This document shows, piece after piece, positions 48,557 to 58,185 of a stretch of DNA of 64,000 bases. Position 1 is the stretch's first letter; every line of letters starts with the position of its first letter. The stretch is from Betaproteobacteria bacterium (GTDB lineage Bacteria > Pseudomonadota > Gammaproteobacteria > Burkholderiales > Rhodocyclaceae): assembly GCA_009781175.1 (NCBI GenBank), contig WQYQ01000002.1, forward strand, positions 186,001 through 250,000, in the 5' to 3' direction. The notes under the pieces are model-generated. The model ran no database searches and had not been told where the DNA came from. It worked only from the letters and a program-made list of their open reading frames with translations. Position numbers and translations under genes: made by a program.

Positions 48557-48805
48557 ATGCAAACCGTCAATATGCTGCAAGCAAAGTCCTCGCTGTCCCG
48601 TTTGGTGGAAGCCATCGAGCAAGGGCAGGAGCGCGAAATCATCATTGCCCGCAATGGCCGCCCGGCAGCCAGACTGGTTCCGATGGAGACGGTATCGGCG
48701 GGCCAGCGAATCGGCATTGCCAAGGGCAAGTTCGAAGTACCGGACACTATCGACGCGCATAACGAGGAAGTGGCGCGCTTGTTCATGGGTGGAGAGAACT
48801 CGTGA
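48557..48805 (+). CDS. Phd/YefM-family antitoxin
   Basis: 82 residues from MQTVNMLQAKSSLSRLVEAI; the ATG follows GGAG at six bases. The N-terminus is the DNA-binding Phd fold and the C-terminus (IDAHNEEVARLFMGG) is the toxin-binding tail. It neutralises the PIN toxin encoded next. Stop and toxin start overlap as GTGA. The pair lies inside the opp operon. Confidence 0.9.
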   Translation: MQTVNMLQAKSSLSRLVEAIEQGQEREIIIARNGRPAARLVPMETVSAGQRIGIAKGKFEVPDTIDAHNEEVARLFMGGENS

Positions 48806-49188
48806 ACCTGCTGCTGGACACCCATGTCGCCCTGTGGGCGATAAGCGACAGCCCGAAACTGCCACAGCAGGCGCGAGAACTGATTCGATCGCCGAAAACG
48901 ACCGTTTGGATCAGCACCGCAAGCGTGTGGGAAATTGCCATCAAACACGCACTCGGCCGGGGCGACATGCCCATATCCAGCCAGGATGCCCTGGGCTACT
49001 TCCGCGAATCCGGCTATCGCCTTTTGGCAATTGAACCCGAACATGCCGTGGCGGTTGAAGAACTGCCCGCACATCACCAAGATCCGTTTGATCGCATTCT
49101 CGTGGCCCAGGCGCTTAGCGAACCAATGCGGCTGATGACCCACGATCCCGTGGTGGCGCGCTACAGCGATACGATCGTCAAAATTTAG
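48802..49188 (+). CDS. PIN-domain toxin (VapC-like)
   Basis: 128 residues starting with GTG. PIN acidic residues are visible: D6 in LLLDTH, the central Glu in VWEIAIK, and D94/D114-type acids in DPFDRILVAQ and LMTHDP. PIN toxins are RNases that cut tRNA or rRNA. It ends 23 bases before oppB, so transcription of the transporter may run through it. Confidence 0.88.
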   Translation: MNLLLDTHVALWAISDSPKLPQQARELIRSPKTTVWISTASVWEIAIKHALGRGDMPISSQDALGYFRESGYRLLAIEPEHAVAVEELPAHHQDPFDRILVAQALSEPMRLMTHDPVVARYSDTIVKI

Positions 49189-49211
49189 ACCGCTTCGCCC
49201 GCGGAGAACCA

Positions 49212-50138
49212 ATGCTGAAATTCGTCCTGCGACGCCTGTTTCTCGAAGCGATTCCGACGCTGCTCGTCCTCATCACGCTGACGTTTTTTCTGATCCGGCT
49301 CGCGCCCGGCGGTCCGTTTTCGAGCGAAATCAGCGTGCCGCCGGAAGTGCTGGCGAATATCCAGGCGCAGTACCGTCTCGACCAGCCGCTGTGGCGGCAA
49401 TATCTGCATTACCTCAACGATCTGCTGCACGGCGATCTCGGGCCTTCGTTCAAGTACAAGGATTTTTCGGTCAACGATCTGGTCAACAAAGCCTTCCCGG
49501 TTTCGCTGCGCCTGGGGCTGTTCGCTTTTGTCGTGGCGCTCGTCGTCGGCGTCACGGCGGGCGTGATCGCCGCCCTGCGCCAGAACACCTGGGTCGATTA
49601 CGGCGTGATGGCGGCCGCGATGCTCGGCGTGGTGATTCCGAACTTCGTGCTCGCGCCAGTGCTGATGCTGATCTTCGCGGTGTGGCTCAAAGTGCTGCCG
49701 CCCGGCGGCTGGGAAGGCGGCAAGGCGATGTTCGTCGTGCTGCCGGTGGCGGTGCTCTGCCAGCATTACATCGCGGTCATCGCGCGCATCACGCGCGGCA
49801 GCATGATCGAAGTGCTTTCGAGCCCCTTCATCCGCACCGCGCGCGCCAAGGGCCTGCCGCTCGGCTACATCCTGCGCCGCCATGCGCTCAAGCCCGCGCT
49901 GCTGCCGGTGCTCTCCTACCTCGGCCCCGCTTTCGTCGGCGTCATCACAGGCTCGATCGTCGTCGAAAGCTTCTTCGGCATTCCGGGCATCGGCCAGCTT
50001 TTCGTCAACGGCGCGCTGAACCGCGATTACACGATGGTGATGGGGCTGACCGTGCTGATCGGGACGCTGATGATTCTGTTCAACGCGGTCGTCGACATCC
50101 TGTACGGCCTGATCGACCCGCGCATGCGCATCCGATGA
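49212..50138 (+). CDS. oppB: Peptide ABC transporter permease OppB
   Basis: 308 residues with six membrane segments. The conserved EAA loop appears as RTARAKGLP and the N-terminus (LKFVLRRLFLEAIPTLLVLI) is typical of OppB/DppB. Its stop overlaps the ATG of oppC. Confidence 0.95.
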   Translation: MLKFVLRRLFLEAIPTLLVLITLTFFLIRLAPGGPFSSEISVPPEVLANIQAQYRLDQPLWRQYLHYLNDLLHGDLGPSFKYKDFSVNDLVNKAFPVSLRLGLFAFVVALVVGVTAGVIAALRQNTWVDYGVMAAAMLGVVIPNFVLAPVLMLIFAVWLKVLPPGGWEGGKAMFVVLPVAVLCQHYIAVIARITRGSMIEVLSSPFIRTARAKGLPLGYILRRHALKPALLPVLSYLGPAFVGVITGSIVVESFFGIPGIGQLFVNGALNRDYTMVMGLTVLIGTLMILFNAVVDILYGLIDPRMRIR

Positions 50139-51052
50139 GAGCCTGCATGAACCCGCCCTTGCCACCGCTGCCCGGCCTCGACGACGGTCAGGATCTTTCG
50201 ATCCAAAGCCGCAGCCTGTGGGCCGATGCGCGCCGCCGCTTCCTGCGCAACAAGGCTGCGGTGGCGAGCCTGGGCGTGTTGAGCGTCGTCCTGCTGCTGT
50301 GCGTTTTCGGCGCTCTACTCTCACCGCACAACGCCGAAGACCCGGACTGGGGTTCGATGCAAACCGCGCCCGACATGGAAGCCCAACACTGGTTCGGCAC
50401 CGACAGCCTCGGCCGCGATCTGTTCGTGCGCACGCTGCTCGGCGGACGGATTTCGCTGCTCGTCGGCGCGCTCGGCGCGGTCGTCGCGGTCGTCATCGGC
50501 ACGCTTTACGGCGCGGCCTCGGGCTTTCTCGGCGGCAAAACCGACAGCCTCATGATGCGCGCGCTCGAAATCCTCGCCTCGTTCCCGGTCATGTTCCTCG
50601 TGATCGTGCTGATGACGTTTTTCGGCCGCGAACTGTGGCTGATCTTCATCGCCATCGGCGCTGTGAGCTGGCTCGACATGGCGCGCATCGTGCGCGGGCA
50701 GACGCTCTCGCTCAAGCGCAAGGAATTCATCGAAGCCGCGCGGGTCGCGGGCGTTTCGAATCTCGGCATCATCCTGCGCCACATCGTGCCGAACGTGCTC
50801 GGTCTGGTGGCCGTCTACGCCACGCTGCTCGTGCCGCAGATGATTCTGTTCGAAAGCTTCCTCTCCTATCTCGGCCTCGGCGTGCAGGAGCCGATGACAT
50901 CCTGGGGCGCGCTGCTCGAACAAGGCGCGAAGTCGATCGAAAGCGCGCCGTGGGAACTCGCCTTCCCGGCCGCGTTCCTCGTCGCGACGCTGTTTTGCTT
51001 CAACTTCGTCGGCGACGGTCTGCGCGACGCGCTCGACCCCAAGGACCGCTGA
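50135..51052 (+). CDS. oppC: Peptide ABC transporter permease OppC
   Basis: 305 residues from the ATG that overlaps the oppB stop as ATGA; MNPPLPPLPG four codons later is an alternative. A cytosolic lead of about 30 residues (RSLWADARRRFLRNKAAVASLGVL) is followed by six membrane segments and the EAA loop EAARVAGVSN. The upstream extension of the ORF is a shadow frame of oppB. Confidence 0.94.
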   Translation: MRACMNPPLPPLPGLDDGQDLSIQSRSLWADARRRFLRNKAAVASLGVLSVVLLLCVFGALLSPHNAEDPDWGSMQTAPDMEAQHWFGTDSLGRDLFVRTLLGGRISLLVGALGAVVAVVIGTLYGAASGFLGGKTDSLMMRALEILASFPVMFLVIVLMTFFGRELWLIFIAIGAVSWLDMARIVRGQTLSLKRKEFIEAARVAGVSNLGIILRHIVPNVLGLVAVYATLLVPQMILFESFLSYLGLGVQEPMTSWGALLEQGAKSIESAPWELAFPAAFLVATLFCFNFVGDGLRDALDPKDR

Positions 51053-52026
51053 TGCCGCTGCTCGAAGTCGACCGGCTCAACGTCCGCTTTGCCACGCCCG
51101 AAGGCGAAGTCGCGGCGGTCAGCGATTTGTCTTTCACGCTCGAAGCCGGCCATGCGCTCGGCATCGTCGGCGAATCCGGCTCCGGCAAAAGCCAGATGGC
51201 CTTCGCGCTGCTCGGCCTGCTGGCGAAAAATGGCCGCGCCACGGGCAGCGCGCGTTATCGCGGCGAAAACCTGATCGGCGCATCCGAAGCCCAGCTCAAC
51301 CGCCGCCGCGGCAGCGAGATCGCGATGATCTACCAGGACCCAATGACCTCGCTGAACCCGTATCTGAAAGTCGGCGAGCAGTTGACGGAAGTGCTGCGCT
51401 TCCACAAAGGCATGCCGCACAAAGCCGCTTACGCCGAAGCGGCGCTCCTGCTCGACGCGGTCAAGATCGCCGAACCGCGCAAGCGCATGGGCATGTACCC
51501 GCACGAATTTTCGGGCGGCATGCGTCAGCGCGTGGTGATCGCGATGGCGCTGCTGTGCCAGCCGAAACTGCTGATCGCCGACGAGCCGACGACCGCACTC
51601 GACGTCACCGTGCAAGCGCAAATCCTGAAACTGCTGCACGAACTGCCGCGCGATTTCGCCAGCGCGGTCATCATGATTACGCACGACCTCGGCGTCATCG
51701 CCGGCATCTGCGACGAAGTGCTCGTGATGTACGCGGGCCGCGCGATGGAATACGGCCCCGCGCAGGCGATTTTCGATACGCCCTCGCATCCCTACACGCG
51801 CGGGCTTCTACATGCGCTGCCGCGCATGGACCGGACGCATGGCGAACGGCTCGCGACGATTCCCGGCAACCCGCCGAACCTGCTCGCGCTGCCGCCGGGT
51901 TGCCCATTCGCGCCGCGCTGCCGCGAGCGTTTTGAAGCTTGCCTCAAACCCGCGCCCCTGACTGTTTTCGATGGCAATCGCCAACGCGCCTGCCACCGCG
52001 CCGTGCCTGAGCTGACAATCCCATGA
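51052..52026 (+). CDS. oppD: Peptide ABC transporter ATPase OppD
   Basis: 324 residues from MPLLEVDRLNVRF; the ATG shares one base with the oppC stop (TGATG). Walker A GESGSGKSQ, signature FSGGMRQR and Walker B LLIADEPTTALD are intact. The C-terminus has the Cys-containing oligopeptide-transporter domain (GCPFAPRCRERFEAC), which in relatives binds a 4Fe-4S cluster. Confidence 0.95.
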   Translation: MPLLEVDRLNVRFATPEGEVAAVSDLSFTLEAGHALGIVGESGSGKSQMAFALLGLLAKNGRATGSARYRGENLIGASEAQLNRRRGSEIAMIYQDPMTSLNPYLKVGEQLTEVLRFHKGMPHKAAYAEAALLLDAVKIAEPRKRMGMYPHEFSGGMRQRVVIAMALLCQPKLLIADEPTTALDVTVQAQILKLLHELPRDFASAVIMITHDLGVIAGICDEVLVMYAGRAMEYGPAQAIFDTPSHPYTRGLLHALPRMDRTHGERLATIPGNPPNLLALPPGCPFAPRCRERFEACLKPAPLTVFDGNRQRACHRAVPELTIP

Positions 52027-53012
52027 GCACCCCGCTGCTCGCAGTGCGCGATCTGCGCGTCCATTTCAATCTCGGCCACGCGGGGCTGATGCCGTGGACG
52101 GCCGCGCGCACGCTCAAGGCCGTCGACGGCGTGAGCTTCACGCTCTCAGCGGGCGAAACGCTCGGCATCGTCGGCGAATCCGGTTGTGGCAAAAGCTCAC
52201 TCGCCCGCGCACTGATCGGCCTGAACCCAATCACCTCGGGCAGCGTCAGGCTCGCCGGGCGCGAACTCGCACGATTGCCAGCCGCCGAATGGCGCAGCCT
52301 GCGCGCCGAGATGCAGATGATTTTCCAGGACCCGCTCTCCTCGCTGAACCCGCGCATGACGATCGGCGCGATCATCGCCGAACCGCTGCGCAGTCTGTAC
52401 CCGGAAACACCGCGGGCCAGCGTCAAGGCCGAAGTCGAACGCGTGATGGCGCGCGTCGGCCTGCTGCCGAACGTCATCAACCGCTATCCGCACGAATTCT
52501 CGGGCGGCCAGTGCCAGCGCGTCGGCATTGCGCGCGCGCTGATCGTGAAACCGAAACTCATCATCTGCGACGAGCCGGTGTCGGCGCTCGACGTGTCGAT
52601 CCAGGCGCAGGTCATCAACCTGCTGCGCGATCTGCAACGCGAAGAAGGGCTGGCGCTGATCTTCATCGCGCACGATCTGGCGGTCGTCAAACACATCTCC
52701 GATCGCATGCTGGTGATGTACCTCGGCCGCGTGATGGAAGAGGCCGCCTCCGACGCGCTGTTCGCCGCACCCCAGCATCCCTACACGCGCGCGCTGCTCT
52801 CCGCCGTGCTAATCCCCGACCCGGCGCGCGAGCGCGCGAAAACGATCCAGATTCTCGAAGGCGAACTGCCGAGCCCAATCTCGCCGCCATCGGGCTGTGT
52901 GTTCCGCACGCGCTGCCCGATCGCCGAAGCGCGCTGCGCCGCGCTTGCGCCGGCGCTCGAAGCGCATGGCGCGAACGCTGGCCATATGGTAGCGTGCATC
53001 CGCGCAGGGTAA
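52023..53012 (+). CDS. oppF: Peptide ABC transporter ATPase OppF
   Basis: 329 residues. Walker A GESGCGKSS, signature FSGGQCQR and Walker B LIICDEPVSALD are intact, and a C-terminal Cys-rich end (GCVFRTRCPIAEARC) matches the oligopeptide domain. It overlaps oppD as ATGA. Signature Gln replaced by Cys (GGQCQR, usually GGQRQR) is a small oddity. Confidence 0.95.
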   Translation: MSTPLLAVRDLRVHFNLGHAGLMPWTAARTLKAVDGVSFTLSAGETLGIVGESGCGKSSLARALIGLNPITSGSVRLAGRELARLPAAEWRSLRAEMQMIFQDPLSSLNPRMTIGAIIAEPLRSLYPETPRASVKAEVERVMARVGLLPNVINRYPHEFSGGQCQRVGIARALIVKPKLIICDEPVSALDVSIQAQVINLLRDLQREEGLALIFIAHDLAVVKHISDRMLVMYLGRVMEEAASDALFAAPQHPYTRALLSAVLIPDPARERAKTIQILEGELPSPISPPSGCVFRTRCPIAEARCAALAPALEAHGANAGHMVACIRAG

Positions 53013-53031
53013 ACCGGCGCGCGGAGCACAC

Positions 53032-53430
53032 TCAAAACACGAGCGTCGCCCAGGCTGGGTCGATGGTCCGCGCGACGAAAGTACCCGCACCGGCGAAGCC
53101 ATCCACTTCGGCAATCAGCTTGCAACCATACGGCAAAAGCCCTTGCACCGAGCTGCTACAGGCCAGGAATCGAACCCCGGCGCGATGCGCCTCGCGCATA
53201 AAATGGGCAATCGTCTCGCCGCCTTGTTCAATCGTACGCAGCTTCTCGGCAACGCCGAGTTGCAGCAATTGCACGGAACGGCTCGAGAAATAGACTTCGA
53301 CATGCAAATCCATCGCCGCGGCTGTCGCGGCGTGGAAAAAAGGCGTCGCGCAACGCTCGGGCTGCTCCGGGTCGACGGCCCAGAGCAGAATCGCCAGCCC
53401 GGTGCGTTCGTGCGTCATCGATTCAAGCAT
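53032..53430 (-). CDS. DsrE-family sulfur-transfer-like protein
   Basis: 132 residues. A Rossmann-like DsrE/TusD fold is suggested by ILLWAVDPEQPERCATPFFHA and the segment FLACSSSVQGLLPYGCK, where the Cys of ACSSSV is the candidate persulfide carrier. It starts 8 bases inside the end of the GcvH-like gene, so the two are translationally coupled. MTHERTG four codons in is an alternative start. A role in sulfur or selenium transfer is inference. Confidence 0.75.
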   Translation of the reverse strand: MLESMTHERTGLAILLWAVDPEQPERCATPFFHAATAAAMDLHVEVYFSSRSVQLLQLGVAEKLRTIEQGGETIAHFMREAHRAGVRFLACSSSVQGLLPYGCKLIAEVDGFAGAGTFVARTIDPAWATLVF

Positions 53431-53860
53431 CGCGTAACTCCTTCATGCGCGCGAGCGCTTGCGCATAGCGCGCGGCAAGCCCGGCAATATCGACGAGCCT
53501 TGAACGTTCATCTTCCCAGGCGAGCGCTTCGAGCCGGAATAGCCAGCCTGCGGTGTACGGCGCACGATTCACAAGAATCGGCGTGCGCTCAACCTCGATA
53601 TTGCTCTCGATGATCCGAACCGAAACAGGCGTTTTTATCGCGCCGACCGTTTTACAGGTTTCAAGCAGACCGATCGAACCGCCGGCGTCGTACTCCCGCC
53701 CTGCCGGCTTCGGCGTGAAGATCGCAAAATCGCCCGCGAAGTCGCACGATAAAACCGTCAGCCCAAGCACCAGACTGCCGTCGTCTTGCCGGCGCAGCCA
53801 GACTTCGCCAAGCGGATCGAACAGCATATCCTCGGGAAATTCGTAGGAGCCGATAATCAT
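53423..53860 (-). CDS. GcvH-like lipoyl-domain protein
   Basis: 145 residues. The core (about 15-105) matches the glycine cleavage H protein fold, and Lys70 in LLETCKTVGAIKTPVS is the likely lipoylation site (ESVK in GcvH). No gcvT or gcvP is near, so it is probably not the glycine cleavage H protein. Similar lipoate-binding proteins serve sulfur oxidation, and the neighbour is DsrE-like. No ribosome site precedes the ATG; the tRNA-Sec 3' end lies only 13 bases upstream. Confidence 0.78.
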   Translation of the reverse strand: MIIGSYEFPEDMLFDPLGEVWLRRQDDGSLVLGLTVLSCDFAGDFAIFTPKPAGREYDAGGSIGLLETCKTVGAIKTPVSVRIIESNIEVERTPILVNRAPYTAGWLFRLEALAWEDERSRLVDIAGLAARYAQALARMKELRDA

Positions 53861-53873
53861 GGGAGAAGCCGAA

Positions 53874-53969
53874 TGGCGGAAGAGAGAGGGAGTCGAACCC
53901 TCCCGGGAGCGGCTAACGCCCCCAACCGGGTTTGAAGCCCGGCCGCCCCACCGGGGACGATTCTCTTCC
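53874..53969 (-). tRNA. selC: tRNA-Sec (anticodon UCA)
   Basis: 96 bases with an encoded CCA. The long acceptor-T stack starts GGAAGAG and pairs with CTCTTCC; the anticodon loop is CTTCAAA with UCA, and the long variable arm is GC-rich. Both the length and the UCA anticodon identify selenocysteine tRNA. It lies between selB and the GcvH-like gene on the same strand. Confidence 0.97.
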
Positions 53970-54055
53970 TTTGAAGAATTTGAGATTGGAGCATGAAATC
54001 GGTTTGCACGGTAATTGATGCAGCATCGGCTGACGACGCATGCCGTGGCAGCATT

Positions 54056-55951
54056 TTAGAAGTGCAGCAAACTATCGCTGCGCAGTCGATGCGCCTCTTT
54101 CGTGCGCCGCGTGTAGCCAATACGGTCGAAGAATTCGAGGATTTGTATCGCCCGCTTGCGGCCCAGGCCGGTCCGGTCGCGGAAATCGGCCGCGCGCGCG
54201 CCGCCCTCCTCGCCCGCCAGCGCCGACACGACACGCGCCAGCGCGATGATGGCTTTGTGGGAATAGAACAGATCGCGCACCACCTGGAACAATTCGCCGC
54301 GCCGCGCAAGCCGTATCAGCAGATTGCGCATGACGGCTTCCTCGGCGCCGGTTTCCTGCGCCAGATCGCGCACCCAGGGCGGATCGAAGCTGCCGGTCAC
54401 GATGCGCGGTAGCACGAGTTCTGCCAAGCGCGTTTCTTCTCCATTCAGCCGGATATCGTGATCCGGCCGATGCAGCCAGGGGCCGCTGCGCACCACCGCG
54501 CATGATTCGATCAGACTTTCCACCGCCGCCGCGAAAACCGGCGCGGCGCAGGCTGGCGCGGCGATCCGACGCAAACGGCTGAGATCAGGCCCGAGCTGGT
54601 CCGGCGTGCGTTGATGAAACGCATCGAGCGCTGCGCTGATCCGCGCCAGCAAGGCTTCCCACACGCCGCGCGCGAGCAGCCAATCCGCATCGCTCGTTTT
54701 GATGCGCACCCCCAAGGACTCCAGCACCTGCTCCTCAAGTGCGCGATTCCGCGCACGCAAAAAAGCCCTCAGCTCGATCCCCCACGCGGCATGCGGCAAA
54801 ACGCCCGCGAGCGCCGCGGCGGCATCCTGATTGTCGAGCGCCGCCAATTGCGCCAGACGCACCGGGCTGCGCCGCTGCCGCAGAGGCGGATCAGGATCGA
54901 GCGCGCGCGCGCCGCCGAGCGTCTGCGTTGCGCTGGCGTCGCGCAGAATCAAGGCATCGCCGGCGCACAGCACCATCGGCCGGTCGAACACGAGTTGCGC
55001 GAACGCCTCTTCGCCCGCGCCCAGGCGCTCCTTATCGAGCAGCAGTACATGGGCCATTTCGTGCCGCGCACCGTGGTGTATATGCACACGGCTCCATTGC
55101 TTGAGCGGCGGCAGCTTGCTCGGCAGCAAAAACAATCTGACATCGAGCCGTCCGACCAGCCCGTGCAAGGCCGGCGCAAGCACCCAGTCGCCGCGCCCCA
55201 CCTCATCGCGGGCAATCCCCGCCAGCCCCAGCGCGCAACGCTCCCCGGCCCGCGCCGCTGCGGCCGCGCGGCCCTGTGCATGCACGCTGCGCACGCGCAC
55301 CTCTTGCCCGCCGGGGCTCAAGCGCAAGCGCTCGCCGACGCGGACCTCGCCGTCGAAAACCGTTCCCGTCACGACCGTGCCGACGCCGGCCAAGGTAAAA
55401 CAGCGATCCACCGCGAGGCGGAATCCCGCCGCGACGGGCTGGCGCGCGGCGCAAGTCGCCGCTTGTTCGAGATGCGCGCGCAGTTCCGCGACGCCCTGCC
55501 CGAGTGGCGGCGCGACGCAAAAAACCGAGGCTGCTGCAAACGGCGTATCCGCGAGCAGCGCGGCGATTTCCTGTCTGACCAGCTCACACCGCGCGGACGC
55601 GACGCGGTCGACCTTCGTCAGCGCCACCGCGCCGCGCCTGATGCCGAGCAGTTGCAGAATCGCGAGATGCTCGCGCGTCTGTGGCATCACGCCGTCATCC
55701 GCGGCGACGACGAGCAAACCGAAATCGATGCCCGCCGCACCCGCGAGCATCGTGTGAATCAGGCGTTCGTGCCCCGGCACGTCGATGAAGCCGAGGACGC
55801 CGCCATCGGCCAAGGGTTGAAACGCATAGCCCAACTCGATCGAAATGCCGCGCGCTTTTTCTTCCGGCAAGCGGTCGGTATCGACGCCGGTCAGCGCGCG
55901 CACGAGCGTTGTTTTGCCGTGGTCGATATGGCCCGCGGTTCCGATCAGCAT
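54056..55951 (-). CDS. selB: Selenocysteine-specific elongation factor SelB
   Basis: 631 residues from [15 protein letters not shown]; the ORF extends upstream over selA but this ATG matches the family start and follows the selA stop as TGAAATG. GTPase motifs are [14 protein letters not shown] and TKVD. The C-terminal winged helices ([20 protein letters not shown]) bind the SECIS element. It delivers Sec-tRNA to UGA codons. Confidence 0.96.
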   Translation of the reverse strand: MLIGTAGHIDHGKTTLVRALTGVDTDRLPEEKARGISIELGYAFQPLADGGVLGFIDVPGHERLIHTMLAGAAGIDFGLLVVAADDGVMPQTREHLAILQLLGIRRGAVALTKVDRVASARCELVRQEIAALLADTPFAAASVFCVAPPLGQGVAELRAHLEQAATCAARQPVAAGFRLAVDRCFTLAGVGTVVTGTVFDGEVRVGERLRLSPGGQEVRVRSVHAQGRAAAAARAGERCALGLAGIARDEVGRGDWVLAPALHGLVGRLDVRLFLLPSKLPPLKQWSRVHIHHGARHEMAHVLLLDKERLGAGEEAFAQLVFDRPMVLCAGDALILRDASATQTLGGARALDPDPPLRQRRSPVRLAQLAALDNQDAAAALAGVLPHAAWGIELRAFLRARNRALEEQVLESLGVRIKTSDADWLLARGVWEALLARISAALDAFHQRTPDQLGPDLSRLRRIAAPACAAPVFAAAVESLIESCAVVRSGPWLHRPDHDIRLNGEETRLAELVLPRIVTGSFDPPWVRDLAQETGAEEAVMRNLLIRLARRGELFQVVRDLFYSHKAIIALARVVSALAGEEGGARAADFRDRTGLGRKRAIQILEFFDRIGYTRRTKEAHRLRSDSLLHF

Positions 55952-55952
55952 T

Positions 55953-57410
55953 TCAGCCGGCGTCCAGGTCGAGCCGATTGAGCTGCGCGAGGAAGGCTGC
56001 CTCATCGTCGAGGCAGCGCAGATCGAACAGCAAGGCATCATTGGCGATCCGGCCGAGCACCGGAACCGGCAGCGCGCGCCAAGCCGCCGCCAAACGTTCG
56101 AGCGCGCCGCCCGAGCGGCGCGTCGCCGCACGCAGCGCGAAACCCGCCGAAGGCAGGCGGTCGACCGGCAGCGAACCGCTGCCGATCTGGCTCTTCATCG
56201 GGATGACATCAAGCTTCCAGGCAGAACCGAGCGCTTTTTCGAGCGCCGGCAAAAGACGCTGCGCGAGCGCGGCGATCTCGCTTTCGGGGCGGGTGAGTTG
56301 GCGCAGCGCAGGCAAGCGCTCGGCGAGGCGATCGGTATCGAGATACAAGCGCAGCACAGGCTCCAGCGCAGCCAAGGTGAGTTTGCCAACGCGCAAGCAA
56401 CGCTTAAGCGGGTTCTGTTTGATCTGCGCGATCAAATCTTCGCGCCCAACGATCAACCCCGCCTGCGGACCGCCAAGCAGCTTGTCGCCACTGAAGCACA
56501 CGATGTCCGCGCCGTCGGCCAAAGCTTCCTGCGGCAAGGGTTCGTGCGGCAAACCGTAGCGCGCCAGATCGGTCAACGTGCCGCTGCCGAGATCGACCAC
56601 GCAGGGCAAGCCATGCGCATGCGCGATCCGCGCGACCCCCGCGTTGCTCACGCTCGCGGTGAATCCTTCCACCACATAATTGCTGGTGTGCACCTTCATC
56701 AGCAACGCGGTGTCCGGCCCGCAGGCCGCCGCGTAGTCGCGCTCATGGGTGCGGTTCGTGGCGCCGACTTCAACCATGCGGCAACCGGCGCGCGCCATAA
56801 TGTCGGGGATGCGGAAAGCGCCGCCGATTTCGATCAGCTCACCGCGCGACACCACGGCTTCGCGCCCGCCCGCGAGGGTATTGAGGATCAGAAAAACCGC
56901 CGCCGCGTTGTTATTGACGACCGTCGCGGCCTGCGCACCCGTCAGCCTGCACAGCAAATCTTCGACCAAATCATCGCGATCGCCGCGCGCGCCATGTTCG
57001 AGATCGAATTCGATATTGCAGGGCTCGCGCGCCGCCATCACAAGCGCCTCGATGGCCGCGTCGGGCAGAGGCGCCCGGCCGAGATTCGTGTGCAGCACGG
57101 TGCCGGTCAAATTGAAAACACGGCGCAAATGGGTTTGCGCCGCCGCGTCGAGATGCGCGGCCACCGCGCACGCCAATACATTGTCATCCGTATGCGGCGC
57201 ACGTCCGCCCGCTGCGAGCGTGGCGCGCACTTCTGCGAGCACGACGCGCACACCGCGCGTGACTTCAGTGCGACCATGTTGCCCGATCAGCGCCGCGACC
57301 ATTTCATGTCTGAGCAGCCGGTCGACAGACGGCAAGCGCCTAAGCGCTTCCGCCTCCAGGAGATTCGAGCCCGACACCACGATTGAACACTCCAGCTCAT
57401 GTCTGAACAA
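55953..57410 (-). CDS. selA: L-seryl-tRNA(Sec) selenium transferase
   Basis: 485 residues. The PLP lysine is in [13 protein letters not shown], with [35 protein letters not shown] and [16 protein letters not shown] all matching SelA. It converts Ser-tRNA(Sec) to Sec-tRNA(Sec). The first residues ([14 protein letters not shown]) have no counterpart in E. coli SelA, so the start may be further in. Confidence 0.95.
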   Translation of the reverse strand: MFRHELECSIVVSGSNLLEAEALRRLPSVDRLLRHEMVAALIGQHGRTEVTRGVRVVLAEVRATLAAGGRAPHTDDNVLACAVAAHLDAAAQTHLRRVFNLTGTVLHTNLGRAPLPDAAIEALVMAAREPCNIEFDLEHGARGDRDDLVEDLLCRLTGAQAATVVNNNAAAVFLILNTLAGGREAVVSRGELIEIGGAFRIPDIMARAGCRMVEVGATNRTHERDYAAACGPDTALLMKVHTSNYVVEGFTASVSNAGVARIAHAHGLPCVVDLGSGTLTDLARYGLPHEPLPQEALADGADIVCFSGDKLLGGPQAGLIVGREDLIAQIKQNPLKRCLRVGKLTLAALEPVLRLYLDTDRLAERLPALRQLTRPESEIAALAQRLLPALEKALGSAWKLDVIPMKSQIGSGSLPVDRLPSAGFALRAATRRSGGALERLAAAWRALPVPVLGRIANDALLFDLRCLDDEAAFLAQLNRLDLDAG

Positions 57411-57593
57411 AGACGGCAGTCTAGTTTGGAAGGTTCCCTAAACCTTGGTTTTGACGGACAATTGACTAATATTCAAATCATCTAAATTAAGATGAACGCA
57501 GTATTCACCTGGAAAACAGTAGAACCTCCGACGATGCGCCGCTATCATCACATCCGCAAACGGCCTTTTTCGACATATACCTGAGAGACTATC

Positions 57594-58145
57594 GTGGGAC
57601 TTCTAGACAAACTACGGGCTCTTCTGCACAAGGCCCCGCCTGCCGCACTCCAGCCTGTCGAGCCGGAAAAAATTCGGCAGCCCGAACGCCGCCGCCGCCC
57701 GCGTCTCGATGCGCGGAAAGGCACGCGCGCGCTCATCATTGACGACTCCCCAACGATCGTCGCGGTGCTCAGAAAAATGCTCGGTTCCGCTGGCTACTCC
57801 ACGCTTTCGGCTATGAGCGCCGAACGCGGTTTGCAAGTCGCGCGCAAGGAACAGCCAGACCTGATCTTTCTCGACATCATTCTGCCCGGCATGAATGGTT
57901 TTGCGGCGTTGCGCGCACTGCGCCGCGAGGCTGAAACGCGCAACGTTCCGATCATCATGATCAGCAGCAACGAACAAGTGACCTCGCAATTTGTCGGCAC
58001 CCGCATCGGCGCCGACGATTTCATGCAAAAGCCCTTCTCGCGCTTCGATGTTTTCTCGCGCATCGAACGGCTGCTCGACGGCGAGTTGGTCCCCCGCCGC
58101 CCGAACTTCGACATGACCGCCAGAACGTCCAACGTCTTGCATTAA
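57594..58145 (+). CDS. Receiver-domain protein (response regulator)
   Basis: 183 residues from GTG. A basic linker (RRRRPR, residues 32-38) precedes a receiver domain with acidic pair D50-D51, phosphoacceptor D94 in FLDIILPG, S124 and K146 in FMQKPF. No output domain is seen, so it works by binding a partner, as in twitching/chemotaxis-type regulators. It lies alone between selA and selD, divergent from selA and convergent to selD, with no obvious link to selenium. Confidence 0.88.
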   Translation: MGLLDKLRALLHKAPPAALQPVEPEKIRQPERRRRPRLDARKGTRALIIDDSPTIVAVLRKMLGSAGYSTLSAMSAERGLQVARKEQPDLIFLDIILPGMNGFAALRALRREAETRNVPIIMISSNEQVTSQFVGTRIGADDFMQKPFSRFDVFSRIERLLDGELVPRRPNFDMTARTSNVLH

Positions 58146-58185
58146 GCACTTTGCGCGTGAGCCGCCCCAAGCCGCTGGGGCGTGC

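Noticed and set aside
54611-57386. Long plus-strand ORFs over selA and selB
   Set aside because: Arg-rich shadow frames; selA and selB motifs are unambiguous on the minus strand.
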